A stretch of 64,000 bases of DNA from NCBI GenBank assembly GCA_964397255.1, contig CAYNHQ010000008.1, positions 1 to 64,000 of the forward strand, in the 5' to 3' direction. This DNA is from CAYNHQ01 sp964397255 (GTDB lineage Bacteria > Bdellovibrionota_G > JALEGL01 > DATDPG01). The notes beneath the pieces were generated by a model. That model was given only the letters and a program-made list of their open reading frames with translations, did not search any database and was not told the DNA's origin. The position numbers were made by a program, and so were the translations under genes. Shown here one piece after another: positions 33,458 to 42,371 of the stretch (position 1 is its first letter; each line of letters begins with the position of its first letter).

Positions 33458-34873
33458 TTACGCAACCGACAGAGTCAGTTGACGCTGTCGCAGGGAATCA
33501 GGGATGACTCGAATAGGCCGGAGTCCTTGGACCATCCATTTCCACCGTGGGCGGAGGCGCCGCCAGGACACGGGGTGACGTTGTCTGCGATATTTTCGCC
33601 GAAGGTAGCCCTTAGCGATTCCATGGAGCGAGTAGATTTCCCGATAAAAGACTCGATTGGAGTTCCCGAAGCGAAACTACTCTGCCCATCCTTCCCAGAC
33701 GGATTTCATGATCGCTTTGGCGGCCATGAGGGAAAGTTGAGGTTCGAGTTTCGTTTGAAGATTCTCCCGTAGACTCTTTCGAGAAGCTTCGGCGGGTTGC
33801 CGGGCAATCCAGAATCGCTTCGGATTGTCCCGATACGCCCGCAAGTGAAATTTAAAACCCAGAAAATCAAACTTCGATTCAACTCCACGCGCACGATTGC
33901 GCAGGTCGATGAGCCGGGTTTTCTTTTCCTTCAGCTTCAATTTCGCTTCCCGCATCCAGACATACAAACAACGTCGAAGCGCGAGTAGATCCGCTTTTCG
34001 TCGGCACAAGATGACAAAGTCATCCGCGTAGCGAAGCAACAGGCTTCGCTTGTGGGATTTACTTGCCTCCAAAAATCTCACATCCAACGCATAGTGCAGG
34101 TAGAGGTTGGCCAACAGAGGAGAGAGCGGTCCTCCTTGTGGAGTTCCTTCCTCCGTGGGCGCCCAAGGCTTCTGTCCTTCCACGACCCCCGCTTTGAGAA
34201 ACGCTCGAATCAAATCGAGAATCCGAGGATCCGCGATCTTTTCTTTGAGCATTCCCAATAGCTTTCGATGCGAGACATGATCGAAAAACGCTTCGATATC
34301 CGCTTCGAGAACGTGTCGATGGGAGTACGTTTGCTTGGCTACCTCGGCTGCACAGTCTACGGCTCTTTTCCCCGGCCGAAATCCGTACGAACAGGGAAGA
34401 AAAACCTGCTCATAGATCGGTTCCAGCAACAGGACTAACGCTCGTTGTACCACTCGATCCCGAATCGTCGGGATCCCCAAAGGTCGTTTCCTTCCATCCC
34501 GCTTGGGAATGTAACATCGTCGGACCGCACTTGGGCGATAGGTGCGTCTTCTCAGTTTCTCCGATAGTTTCGTTGCATATCCCCATTCGTTTCCTCGGAT
34601 GTGCTCACACGTTTCGCCGTCCATGCCGGGGGAGCCGGCATTTTCAATCACGAGTCGTGTGGCGTCGTGGAGAACGAAGGGATCCATCAGCCATCGATAG
34701 AGGTCCCAATGTTTCCGACCTTCCTTGTTCCACTGCACCAGTCGACGCAAAACGTAGATCGTTTGTGGGGAAAGGGACGTGCACTTCTTTTCCCTGGACG
34801 TCGTGAGCGTCCTCATCTCGTTACCTTTGCGCGTCGATTTGTTTGGACCTGTCCTTCCCTTCGCCATGTACAC
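33458..34873 (-). pseudogene. Group II intron reverse transcriptase/maturase, interrupted by an amber codon
   Basis: The reading frame encodes an LtrA-type protein: RT0-7 fingers and palm with GIPTIRDRVVQRAL, CSYGFRPGKRA, EADIEAFFDHVSH, GTPQGGPLSPLLANLYLHY and catalytic YADDFVIL. It stops at TAG (33677-33679) after WEGWAE (398 codons). The same frame then continues FRFGNSNRVFYREIYSLHG for 72 more codons to TAA at 33458. Relatives have GWANYFRHGNS at this point, so the TAG sits where a Tyr codon belongs: a single-base nonsense change in the start of maturase domain X. The RT part may still be made; splicing help would be lost unless amber is suppressed. Confidence 0.85.
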
Positions 34874-35500
34874 GGCTTTCCCGTGCGCGGACTACTATGG
34901 AGGACTCTGACTTCTCTTAAAACTCCTGTCGCGTTATGGATTGCGCGTGGGGATGAATCCTGGATCGCCCCAAGATTCAGTTTCAAGAGATCTCGTTGGT
35001 TAAACACAGAAACCCTACACCACCCGCCCACGACCCGCGGCAAGGGAGCGCTCCCAGAGATGCTTTCCCGATTCTCTCCCTGTAAGAGTGTGGCCTTCCA
35101 CCCCACCAAAGGCTTAGGCACCTTGTCTTTTTCTCCCACTTCCCAGTAACTCCCCGTACAGTCGTTCACTTCGCGTTTGGGCTGGCACTGCTGGCGTGCA
35201 CACCGTATTTCGTGCTGCTTTTCACGGACAATTTCACCGACAACCTCACGGCTCATCAGCGGTCCGAGGCTTTACCCGGTGATCTCGGTTTCTTCCGGGT
35301 CTGTCTTGAGGTCACCCCGTTTTGTCCAGGGAGTAAACTCCCAAGGGCTTCCTTTCTCATCGGCAAAGGGACACTCCTTTGTTTCTTGGAACTCGATGAG
35401 TTGTTTCCGGAAAGTATTTCTTGAAACGGGATTCGAACCTTTGTGTCACCTGATTCGTGTCTTCATTCACAGCGAGGTCTCTGCTTCATCTCAACCATAA

Positions 35501-35594
35501 TGGCGGAGAGGAGGGGATTTGAACCCCTGATACGGCTTTTACACCGTATGGCGGTTTAGCAAACCGCTGCCTTAAGCCACTCGGCCACCTCTCC
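35501..35594 (-). tRNA. tRNA-Ser(GCT)
   Basis: Class II tRNA on the minus strand: acceptor GGAGAGG/CCTCTCC, anticodon stem GCGGT/ACCGC with loop TTGCTAA (anticodon GCT), long variable arm (ATACGG/CCGTAT), T loop GGTTCAAATCC, discriminator G and encoded CCA. The group II intron lies immediately 3'. Confidence 0.96.
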
Positions 35595-35626
35595 AACCTT
35601 TCAACTTCGCGTGATTACAGGAAAAG

Positions 35627-36682
35627 CTATTTCTCGGCAAACCGGCGGCGCGTACATAAGTATGCGATGGCGAATAGAGAAAGGCCAGCAGATGTGGAGC
35701 GCGAAGATGTGCATCCAGAGTTATGTTTCGGATTTGGAGCGGGAGCCGGTGTAAAAGCTTTGGCCGCGGGTTTCGGCTTCGGAGCCTTGGGAGGAGGTTC
35801 GGTCTTGGGTTCATTCTTGGGTTGGGGTGCAGGCGCACTTGGGCCGGTCTTCGGTGCCGAAGGAGGAGGCTTTGTATCTGTATTTGGCTTACCATTTGTA
35901 TCTGCGGGTGGTGCAACCGGCGAAGATTTGTCTCCCTGAGGCGAAGTCTGTGTCGTAGTGTCAGCGACGGGAGGGGGTACAGCGGGAGCTGGCGGCGCAG
36001 GTGAAGGGATTTTCTCCTTCGCGATCTGGACGGGGATTACCTTTCTTCCTGAGGCTGTGACCGGAATCTCATCCATCAGAAGAAGACTAATGTCACAACG
36101 ATTTTTGTTTTCGTAATCATAGACGAATCGAATCAATCCTTTTGAGATTGAAAGAGGTGTGTTGACATTCACCGGATCGAGGCCGTCCACATAACCGCTG
36201 AAATGTTCAAAAATACTCCCATCCTTTTCCTCTTTGGATAGGACCACTTCGAGGCCTACATAATTGTTTCTCAGCTTTCGTTTGGCCACCCCCACCTTGG
36301 AGACGAAGGGAGAAGAAAGCGTAACCTTGCCATAGGTCTGCTTCGAATCGTACCAAGTGATTTTTCCCACTATTTTTCGAAATTTCCAAGCGCTTACATC
36401 TTTGGTCTCCTCAGGCGGGTTCAATAAAAGAAAATGTGAAAGAGCCTTTTGTAGCGAGTTCTGTCCAAATTGATCACAGCCACTTGAAATATCGGAATTC
36501 GAGGGAGCGGGTTGGAATTCAAATGAGATGGGAGTAAGCGCGAGTTCCTTATGAAAGGCCAATAGCTCTCCTCGAATGCTCCCGAAGGTAGTGTCAAAAT
36601 TTGAATTGGAATAACTGGCCCAACCCTGAGTAGCACCGATCGCGATCAGTAATACGAAACTCCATGTGATGCCGCTGCGCAT
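35627..36682 (-). CDS. Secreted protein with Pro-rich linker and Myxo-CTERM-like C-terminal anchor
   Basis: The 351-aa protein has a signal peptide of about 22 residues (ending QGWA), a globular domain to about residue 225 with no recognised family, a Pro/Ala/Lys-rich linker (about 225-315), and a tripartite tail: GC near 320, a hydrophobic stretch (AGLSLFAIAYL) and a basic RRR cluster at the end. That tail has the form of Myxo-CTERM/GlyGly-CTERM sorting signals, processed by rhombosortase or myxosortase type proteases for cell-surface display. No such protease is seen in this window. It is followed by another secreted protein gene on the same strand. Confidence 0.75.
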   Translation of the reverse strand: MRSGITWSFVLLIAIGATQGWASYSNSNFDTTFGSIRGELLAFHKELALTPISFEFQPAPSNSDISSGCDQFGQNSLQKALSHFLLLNPPEETKDVSAWKFRKIVGKITWYDSKQTYGKVTLSSPFVSKVGVAKRKLRNNYVGLEVVLSKEEKDGSIFEHFSGYVDGLDPVNVNTPLSISKGLIRFVYDYENKNRCDISLLLMDEIPVTASGRKVIPVQIAKEKIPSPAPPAPAVPPPVADTTTQTSPQGDKSSPVAPPADTNGKPNTDTKPPPSAPKTGPSAPAPQPKNEPKTEPPPKAPKPKPAAKAFTPAPAPNPKHNSGCTSSRSTSAGLSLFAIAYLCTRRRFAEK

Positions 36683-36694
36683 TCGAGCTGCCGA

Positions 36695-37903
36695 TTATTT
36701 GTTTTCCTCGTTGAACAAGGTTTCTTCCCGACATCGGCCTGGGCTGAGGTACTCGAGCCCTTTGCAAAGGACTTGCCAGGAGACATCAAACTCGTATGGC
36801 TTGCTGGATGGATGCGTTATTAGGCTCGAAAGATTGCTCACCATGTCCGAAACATAGAGTAGAGACAATGTGAGATAAGTTTGACCGGCAGGAGGTACGG
36901 CAAAGGGAGAAACATCGGTTGGGGCAGATTCAAATATAGTGATTCCTTCCGGGAGTTGGTTTTGGGTAAAGTAATAAGCCGCCCCGGCAAGGAGGAGGGG
37001 TAAGCCAGCTACCTTCGTAACCGATTTCAAATAGAGGGGAGAAAACTTCGCTTCTCCCGCGACCGTTCTTCCTACACGTGCCCAGTAGGCGCGAATCGGC
37101 GCCGCGTCGACCCAGGTTTCACGTATGGGATTCCAAATTTTCCATTGGCCGGCTCGCGAGTAATACTCACGTAGGGTATTCGATAGAGAGAGCCAGGCAG
37201 GATGTTCCCACCCTACTGTCTTCTCTGCGACCTTTGCCACCGCTGTTGCTTTTTGAGGAATCTCGGCGATTGCATCAGTCTCCGGACCTAGCCCGCCCTG
37301 CCGCCAAAGATAGAGATTCCGAACTTGCTGAGCGATCAAAAAAGTTTCAAATGCCTTACCTTTGGGAATTTCATAGTACTGAGATGCCCTTTCCGTATCG
37401 AGGGCGATCTGTGTGGCGCTGATTACCACATCGTGCTTTCGTGTGGGTCCCAGAGTGATGGAATTGACGAGAAGTTTTTCGGGGTCGATGTTCGTCAGAT
37501 AAGTTCTAAACTGGGGAAGATCCGTTTTCGCGAGTAGGGTGAGTTCTTCCGGGCTCTTTTGATCGAATCGGTAGGCCCCCACGTGATGAGGAAGGCAAAT
37601 ATTTCCGTAATTTTCGGGGCGTTCCGGATCGCGAATTTCCAAGACACAGGAAAAAACCACCATGGCGAGGTTGAGCTTCTTTGTTGTCTCTTCGGCAAGA
37701 CTGTTTATGGAATCCGCTCTGATCTCTTCATGCGCGAGCCAATTTATGAAACCTTCAATAGCCGGACCCAAATTCACTGTCGTTTTGACTTCATGGGTCT
37801 TTGGATCTTCCCACATCGCCTTTTCTTGGGCGTATGCCGGGATGAGAAATAGAACGATAGCCAGGTAGATCATTGGGTGGTGACTGGCTTTTTGCTTGGT
37901 CAT
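36695..37903 (-). CDS. Secreted protein of unknown function
   Basis: The 402-aa protein has a signal peptide ending YAQE. Near residue 310 a hydrophobic segment (VAGLPLLLAGAAYYF) could be a membrane span. Cys are few (three or four). I recognise no domain. AGGGAG precedes the ATG at 37903, deciding the start over an upstream in-frame Met at 37951. Only 12 bases separate its stop from the start of the Myxo-CTERM-like protein gene, so the pair is probably one operon. Confidence 0.65.
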   Translation of the reverse strand: MTKQKASHHPMIYLAIVLFLIPAYAQEKAMWEDPKTHEVKTTVNLGPAIEGFINWLAHEEIRADSINSLAEETTKKLNLAMVVFSCVLEIRDPERPENYGNICLPHHVGAYRFDQKSPEELTLLAKTDLPQFRTYLTNIDPEKLLVNSITLGPTRKHDVVISATQIALDTERASQYYEIPKGKAFETFLIAQQVRNLYLWRQGGLGPETDAIAEIPQKATAVAKVAEKTVGWEHPAWLSLSNTLREYYSRAGQWKIWNPIRETWVDAAPIRAYWARVGRTVAGEAKFSPLYLKSVTKVAGLPLLLAGAAYYFTQNQLPEGITIFESAPTDVSPFAVPPAGQTYLTLSLLYVSDMVSNLSSLITHPSSKPYEFDVSWQVLCKGLEYLSPGRCREETLFNEENK

Positions 37904-38054
37904 ACGGCTCCCTCGCGGAAAAGGTGTATGGGAATTAATGCTACGAGTCAAGACTCATAATGCTTTGTGTTATTGTATTTTTAGGCGAAATTGAAAATGA
38001 GCATTTGAGCTGGGGGGTAAGATGTGTAAGATCCGCCCGGTTCGCGGTTTTGTT

Positions 38055-38157
38055 GATCGTCGGGTCCTGCGCAACGAATGACTCCCAATCCCGCCAGGTC
38101 CGGAAGGAAGCAACGGTACGGAGCCCTCTTCGGGTGATGTAGTTCGACCTGACGATC
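38055..38157 (+). ncRNA. ffs: Signal recognition particle 4.5S RNA
   Basis: The 103-base sequence closes with GATCGTC...GACGATC and carries the conserved apical SRP domain: CCAGGTCCGGAAGGAAGCAACGG. This binds Ffh for co-translational membrane targeting. It lies 22 bases upstream of dnaX, an arrangement common in bacteria. Confidence 0.93.
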
Positions 38158-38179
38158 AATTAAATCGCGAACTATTCTA

Positions 38180-39784
38180 ATGAGTTACGTTGTATTAGCA
38201 CGGAAGTGGCGGCCACAAACCTTTACCGACTTGGTCGGGCAAGAGGCGATTACGCGGACGCTCGTCAACGCCATTAAGTTGGGACGGGTTTCTCACGCCA
38301 TTCTCCTGACCGGTTCTCGTGGGGTGGGAAAAACGACGACAGCCAGAATTCTTGCCAAAGCGCTCAACTGTGAAAAGGGGATGAACCCAGAGCCCTGCGG
38401 GCTGTGTTCCAACTGCCGCGAGATTGCGGCCGGTTCCAATATCGATGTTCTCGAAATCGACGGCGCTTCCAATACACATGTGGAAGATGTTCGCGAGGTT
38501 CTAGACAATGTCCGTTACACACCGTCGAAATCAAAGCATAAGATTTATATTATTGACGAAGTTCATATGCTTTCAAAAAGCGCCTTTAACGCTCTTTTAA
38601 AAACGCTCGAAGAACCTCCCCCCAATGTGATCTTTATTTTTGCCACGACCGAACCTCATAAAATTCCTGAAACCGTTCTTTCGCGATGTCAGCGATTCGA
38701 TTTCTCCCAAATCTCAGAAGAAGGAATCGCCCGGCATCTCCGGAAGATCGCGGATGCGGAAAAAATTTCAGTTTCCGATCCGGCGCTTGCTCTCATGGCC
38801 AGGCAGGCGGGAGGAAGTCTCCGCGATTCTCTCTCTTCGCTCGACCGGGTCTTGGCGTTTACGGGGGATAAAATAAAAGATGACGATGTGGCGTCAATTT
38901 TGGGTTTGACCGATCGAGCGCTGATCGCGAAAACTCTGGGCGCGTTTGTGGCTCACGATTCGATCGAAGCGCTTGCGGTTCTTCAAAGTGTTCTCTCGCA
39001 GGGATTTGATCCGAAGACATATCTCTTGGAAATTTGGGGGCGTGTGCGGGATCTTTTGGTTTTAAGAACGGGAGCTGCGGAGTCGCTGGTGAGTGCGACG
39101 AGCGACGAATTGGCAGAGCTCAAGAAATGGGCGGGTGAAGTATCTGAATTGGAATTGGAACGCTGGTTTGATCTTCTCCGCTACGCGGCGGGAGATGTAT
39201 CGCGTGTGGAGTTTCCTCGCTACGTCATGGAAGTAACTTTTCTACGAATCACTCGGAATGAACCGCACTTGCCGATTCAAACTATACTGGATCGTCTCGA
39301 ATCGCTCGAAAAGCGGACCGGATCTTCGACCAGCCGAGTGGCCTCTCCACCGGAACGTGCACAGGCCATGGTTTCGCCTGAACCCGTGCTGACAACGCAG
39401 AAGCCGCAAACACATTCCCCGGATTGGGAGATGCTGGTTTCACAGGTGAAACGAGAAAAACCAGCGACGGCCGCCATTCTTTTGCAAACCGCAGGTCATG
39501 AAATGATGGGAGAGACCATTGGTCTATATTATGAAGAGGGGTCCTTCTTTTTTGCCCGGGCGAAAGATCATGATTTTGAGGAGTATCTTTTGGGTGTGGC
39601 GGCCAAACTTTTTGGGAAGCGATATCGTTTGGAAGTAAAGACTCGACCGAAACAGGAAAAGAGCGGCCCTTCCCCTGTCGCCCTGGATCGCGCGCGGGAG
39701 CGAGAGGCGCTGGAAAATCCGACGATTCAAAAAGCGCTCTCCTTATTTGAAGCGAAAATTGAGGAGATCAAGACGGCCAAATGA
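38180..39784 (+). CDS. dnaX: DNA polymerase III subunit tau
   Basis: The 534-aa clamp-loader ATPase has Walker A GSRGVGKT (45-52), a four-Cys zinc site (Cys64, 73, 76, 79), Walker B DEVH (126-129) and the SRC sensor (168-170). The C-terminal third is variable and probably binds polymerase and helicase. I see no obvious slippery A-run that would make gamma. It ends in an ATGA overlap with recR. The usual ybaB gene between dnaX and recR is missing here. Confidence 0.96.
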   Translation: MSYVVLARKWRPQTFTDLVGQEAITRTLVNAIKLGRVSHAILLTGSRGVGKTTTARILAKALNCEKGMNPEPCGLCSNCREIAAGSNIDVLEIDGASNTHVEDVREVLDNVRYTPSKSKHKIYIIDEVHMLSKSAFNALLKTLEEPPPNVIFIFATTEPHKIPETVLSRCQRFDFSQISEEGIARHLRKIADAEKISVSDPALALMARQAGGSLRDSLSSLDRVLAFTGDKIKDDDVASILGLTDRALIAKTLGAFVAHDSIEALAVLQSVLSQGFDPKTYLLEIWGRVRDLLVLRTGAAESLVSATSDELAELKKWAGEVSELELERWFDLLRYAAGDVSRVEFPRYVMEVTFLRITRNEPHLPIQTILDRLESLEKRTGSSTSRVASPPERAQAMVSPEPVLTTQKPQTHSPDWEMLVSQVKREKPATAAILLQTAGHEMMGETIGLYYEEGSFFFARAKDHDFEEYLLGVAAKLFGKRYRLEVKTRPKQEKSGPSPVALDRAREREALENPTIQKALSLFEAKIEEIKTAK

Positions 39785-40392
39785 GTTACGCGGGTCCTAA
39801 AGTATTTCGAAGCGCTGTAAGCGAGCTGGCCAAACTCCCCGGAATTGGAGAGAAAACGGCTCAGCGGCTGGTGCTTCATCTGTCCCGAAGTGAGACCGGG
39901 AAAGTGGAACGTCTTTCACAAGCGCTTCGCGAGCTGAAAGAGAAACTTATCCTTTGTTCGATTTGCATGGGCCTCACCGATGAAAACCCCTGTCCTATTT
40001 GTAACGATCGCGGGCGAGATGCCCATTTGGTCTGCGTCGTAGAAGATCCATCCGACATTTTTGCCATTGAACGAAGCGGACAATTTCGCGGGGTTTACCA
40101 TGTCCTTCACGGCCGATTGGCGCCGCTGGAAGGAGTGGGACCCGACGAACTCAAAGTGAAGGAATTACTCAAGCGCGTCAAAACAGAACGACCCCGAGAG
40201 GTGGTGTTGGCTACCAATCCCGATGTAGAGGGGGAAGCCACCGCTCTTTACATCGCAAAGCTCCTTGCCGCACAGGGCGTGAAAGCAAGCCGAATTGCGA
40301 TGGGGATTCCAATGGGGGGACATCTCGAATACGCCGATCACGTGACCCTCGGCAGGGCTCTGGCAGAGCGGAGAGAGTTTTCCGTTCCGTAG
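39781..40392 (+). CDS. recR: Recombination protein RecR
   Basis: The 203-aa protein has a helix-hairpin-helix near residues 19-27 (LPGIGEKTA), a C4 zinc finger (Cys59, 62, 71, 74), a Toprim domain from about residue 82 (VCVVEDPSDIFAIE) and the C-terminal GGHLEYADHVTLGRAL. With RecF and RecO it loads RecA at gaps. It overlaps dnaX by 4 bases. Confidence 0.96.
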   Translation: MSYAGPKVFRSAVSELAKLPGIGEKTAQRLVLHLSRSETGKVERLSQALRELKEKLILCSICMGLTDENPCPICNDRGRDAHLVCVVEDPSDIFAIERSGQFRGVYHVLHGRLAPLEGVGPDELKVKELLKRVKTERPREVVLATNPDVEGEATALYIAKLLAAQGVKASRIAMGIPMGGHLEYADHVTLGRALAERREFSVP

Positions 40393-40449
40393 GGATTCTT
40401 GCCGCGCGGGGAGATTCTTGTTAGAAACCGTATACTTAGGAAATCCTGA

Positions 40450-40935
40450 ATGTCCGGCTTGCAGATGGTGATGTATGAGGAGGAATTTCGACAGATCTCC
40501 CAGTTGATTGAAAAACTCAATCGGGAGTCAAATGCGAAAGTCTGCTATCTGGTCGATAAAAACGGACAATTGATTGCAAGTGCGGGGGAAACGAATGACA
40601 TCGATTCCACGAGCCTCGCTTCACTCACGGCCGGCAATATTGCGGCGACCGGAGGGCTGGCGAAACTTTTGGGGGAGAGGGAGTTTTCGATTCTCTTTCA
40701 CGAAGGAGAAAAGGATAACCTCCACATTTCGCTCATCGGCCAGCGGGTCATATTGGTTGTGATTTTTGACAGTCGGTCATCGCTGGGACTGGTTCGCCTT
40801 CGTGTACGGAAGGTGGGCCATGAGCTGGATTCCATTTTTCAAGGTTTGGTGAGAAAAACTGAAGGAGCGGGGGCCGCGAATTCCCCGTTTGCTGAAATCA
40901 CGGACGCGGACATCGACAACTTGTTTAAGGATTAG
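40450..40935 (+). CDS. Roadblock/LC7-domain protein, probable MglA GTPase-activating partner (MglB-like)
   Basis: The 161-aa protein has one Roadblock/LC7 domain (about residues 8-130) with LVDKNGQLIASAGE and LTAGNIAATGGLAKLLGE, as in MglB. MglB dimers stimulate GTP hydrolysis by MglA and set polarity. The C-terminal tail is acidic and ends DIDNLFKD, longer than the core domain. It lies 5 bases before mglA, matching the mglBA order of Myxococcus. Confidence 0.88.
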   Translation: MSGLQMVMYEEEFRQISQLIEKLNRESNAKVCYLVDKNGQLIASAGETNDIDSTSLASLTAGNIAATGGLAKLLGEREFSILFHEGEKDNLHISLIGQRVILVVIFDSRSSLGLVRLRVRKVGHELDSIFQGLVRKTEGAGAANSPFAEITDADIDNLFKD

Positions 40936-40940
40936 CCCCC

Positions 40941-41528
40941 ATGTCTTTTATTAACTACTCGACCCGCGAAATAAACTGCAAAATTGTCTATTACGGGCCC
41001 GGCCTTTGTGGAAAAACGACGAATCTTCAATTTATTTATAAAAAAACGAATCCCACGGCACGCGGTAAAATGATTTCGCTTGCCACGGAAACCGAGCGAA
41101 CGCTGTTTTTTGATTTTCTTCCTCTCTCGCTCGGGGATATCCGTGGATTCAAAACCCGCTTCCACCTTTATACTGTTCCGGGGCAAGTCTTTTACGACGC
41201 GAGTCGAAAGCTGATTCTCAAAGGCGTCGACGGCGTGGTTTTTGTCGCCGATTCGCAAGTAGAGCGGACCGAGGCCAATATCGAATCGCTTGAAAACCTC
41301 AAAGTGAATCTCTCCGAACAGGGATATGACCTCAATCGCCTTCCCTATGTGGTTCAATACAACAAGCGCGATCTTCCCAATGTGAGCCCCATCCCTGAAC
41401 TCCGCAGCGCCCTGAATCCCCAGGCTGTGCCTGATTTTGAGGGAGTGGCCTCCACCGGTGTCGGCGTCTTTGAAACCCTCAAAGCGGTCGCCCGCCTCGT
41501 CCTCGTCGAACTCAAAAAAGGAAAATAA
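40941..41528 (+). CDS. mglA: MglA small Ras-like GTPase
   Basis: The 195-aa protein matches MglA along its length: P-loop GPGLCGKTT (19-27), switch region ETERTLFFDFLPLS (50-63), the family mark TVPGQ (78-82), where a Thr replaces the Ras Walker-B Asp, and NKRD (141-144). The end TGVGVFETLKAV is also typical. MglA-GTP marks the leading pole and recruits the gliding motor in Myxococcus. It is co-transcribed with the Roadblock gene. Confidence 0.97.
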   Translation: MSFINYSTREINCKIVYYGPGLCGKTTNLQFIYKKTNPTARGKMISLATETERTLFFDFLPLSLGDIRGFKTRFHLYTVPGQVFYDASRKLILKGVDGVVFVADSQVERTEANIESLENLKVNLSEQGYDLNRLPYVVQYNKRDLPNVSPIPELRSALNPQAVPDFEGVASTGVGVFETLKAVARLVLVELKKGK

Positions 41529-41533
41529 TTTTT

Positions 41534-42337
41534 CTAACTCACCTTTTTCCGCGAAAGGGGAACAGCTTCGTGGAGGAAGGTGACATATTGATGAAGGAGA
41601 GTTTCTCGTTCGACCCCGAGGGTGACGGCATGGATCGATCTTTTTAGATGCAGCACGCGCGTCAGCGGATTGGATAGTCGGTCCGCCAGAAATTCAGCCG
41701 ATTTTGGGTTGACCAGTTCGTCGCTATCTGAGACACAGACAAAGGTCGGAGGAGCCTCAAATCGTTCCATTTTCTTGAGTCCAGCGGCCAAGGTTCGAAA
41801 TTCTCCAAGCGCGTAAGAGGGGTATTCGCGATACGTAATATGGTCGGGGTGGGGCGTCGATCGTTTCTGAAAGCGTGGAAATAATTTCTGGAGGAATGGC
41901 AAACGCATTAAATCGGCGCCCCATTCGACATACCAGGGTCGCAAAAAAAGCGCCGGAGCGAAAAGTCCGAGTGACGAAATCGCATGCGGGTGATTTCTCG
42001 CCAATTGAGCGGCGAGGAGCGCTCCCATCGAAAGTCCCGCTACATGGATATGTTCGGACTTGGCGGAAACCAGAGCGAACGATTGCTCCACGGCTGAAAT
42101 CCAATCCTTCCATCGGTAATGATTGAGATCATCGGGGAAGGTTCCATGGCCGGGTAAGAGCGGACCGACCGCGCGCCACTTCAACTGGTTGGAGATCGCT
42201 TCGCCCACGGGGCGCATTTCAGCCGGCGTTCCGGTAAATCCATGAATGAGAAGAACCGATTCAGGTCCTCCTGGAAAATCAAACGCATTGGCGCGAGGGT
42301 CAGTTTCAATCAGGGGCTTCGTTGGCCTCTCGCCCAT
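41534..42337 (-). CDS. Alpha/beta hydrolase, carboxylesterase-like
   Basis: The 267-aa protein has LLIHGFTGTPAEMRP (oxyanion region), GPLLPGHG, nucleophile Ser103 in GLSMGA, an acid in VSDSDELVNP and a His near RSIHAVTLGVERE. This matches the monoglyceride lipase/carboxylesterase Est30-like group. The ATG at 42337 fits the start of the conserved domain; the frame is open for 38 codons upstream. It diverges from gpmI by 34 bases. Confidence 0.85.
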   Translation of the reverse strand: MGERPTKPLIETDPRANAFDFPGGPESVLLIHGFTGTPAEMRPVGEAISNQLKWRAVGPLLPGHGTFPDDLNHYRWKDWISAVEQSFALVSAKSEHIHVAGLSMGALLAAQLARNHPHAISSLGLFAPALFLRPWYVEWGADLMRLPFLQKLFPRFQKRSTPHPDHITYREYPSYALGEFRTLAAGLKKMERFEAPPTFVCVSDSDELVNPKSAEFLADRLSNPLTRVLHLKRSIHAVTLGVERETLLHQYVTFLHEAVPLSRKKVS

Positions 42338-42371
42338 ACCTGTTATATTACGCTCCCTCGGGGATCCCTCA

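Larger units (their letters stand above)
33378..35500 (-). mobile_element. Group II intron inserted directly 3' of tRNA-Ser(GCT)
   Basis: Minus-strand element with an intron-encoded reverse transcriptase, a domain V at 33418-33450, and a domain VI hairpin (GGGAAGGGAG with CTCCCTTCCC) ending CTACTCGGT. The 3' boundary at 33377/33378 is set by the end of repeat copy C. The 5' boundary is less sure. Comparison with copy B suggests the insertion spans up to 35500, at the tRNA CCA end. A GTGTG matching the GUGYG start consensus lies at 35203-35199, which would leave 35204-35500 as extra sequence. The distance of 330 bases from that site to the reverse transcriptase start is short for domains I-III. 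Confidence 0.75.

Noticed and set aside
34813..35256. A 147-codon minus-strand ORF upstream of the intron reverse transcriptase
   Set aside because: It overlaps probable ribozyme domains of the intron and shows no protein-like pattern.
35420..35460. A tRNA-like GGTTCGAATCC sequence on the minus strand
   Set aside because: The flanking bases do not form a T stem and no acceptor or anticodon arm could be found.
38180..39784. Programmed frameshift producing a gamma subunit from dnaX
   Set aside because: No A6G-type slippery site with a following hairpin was found in the expected region.
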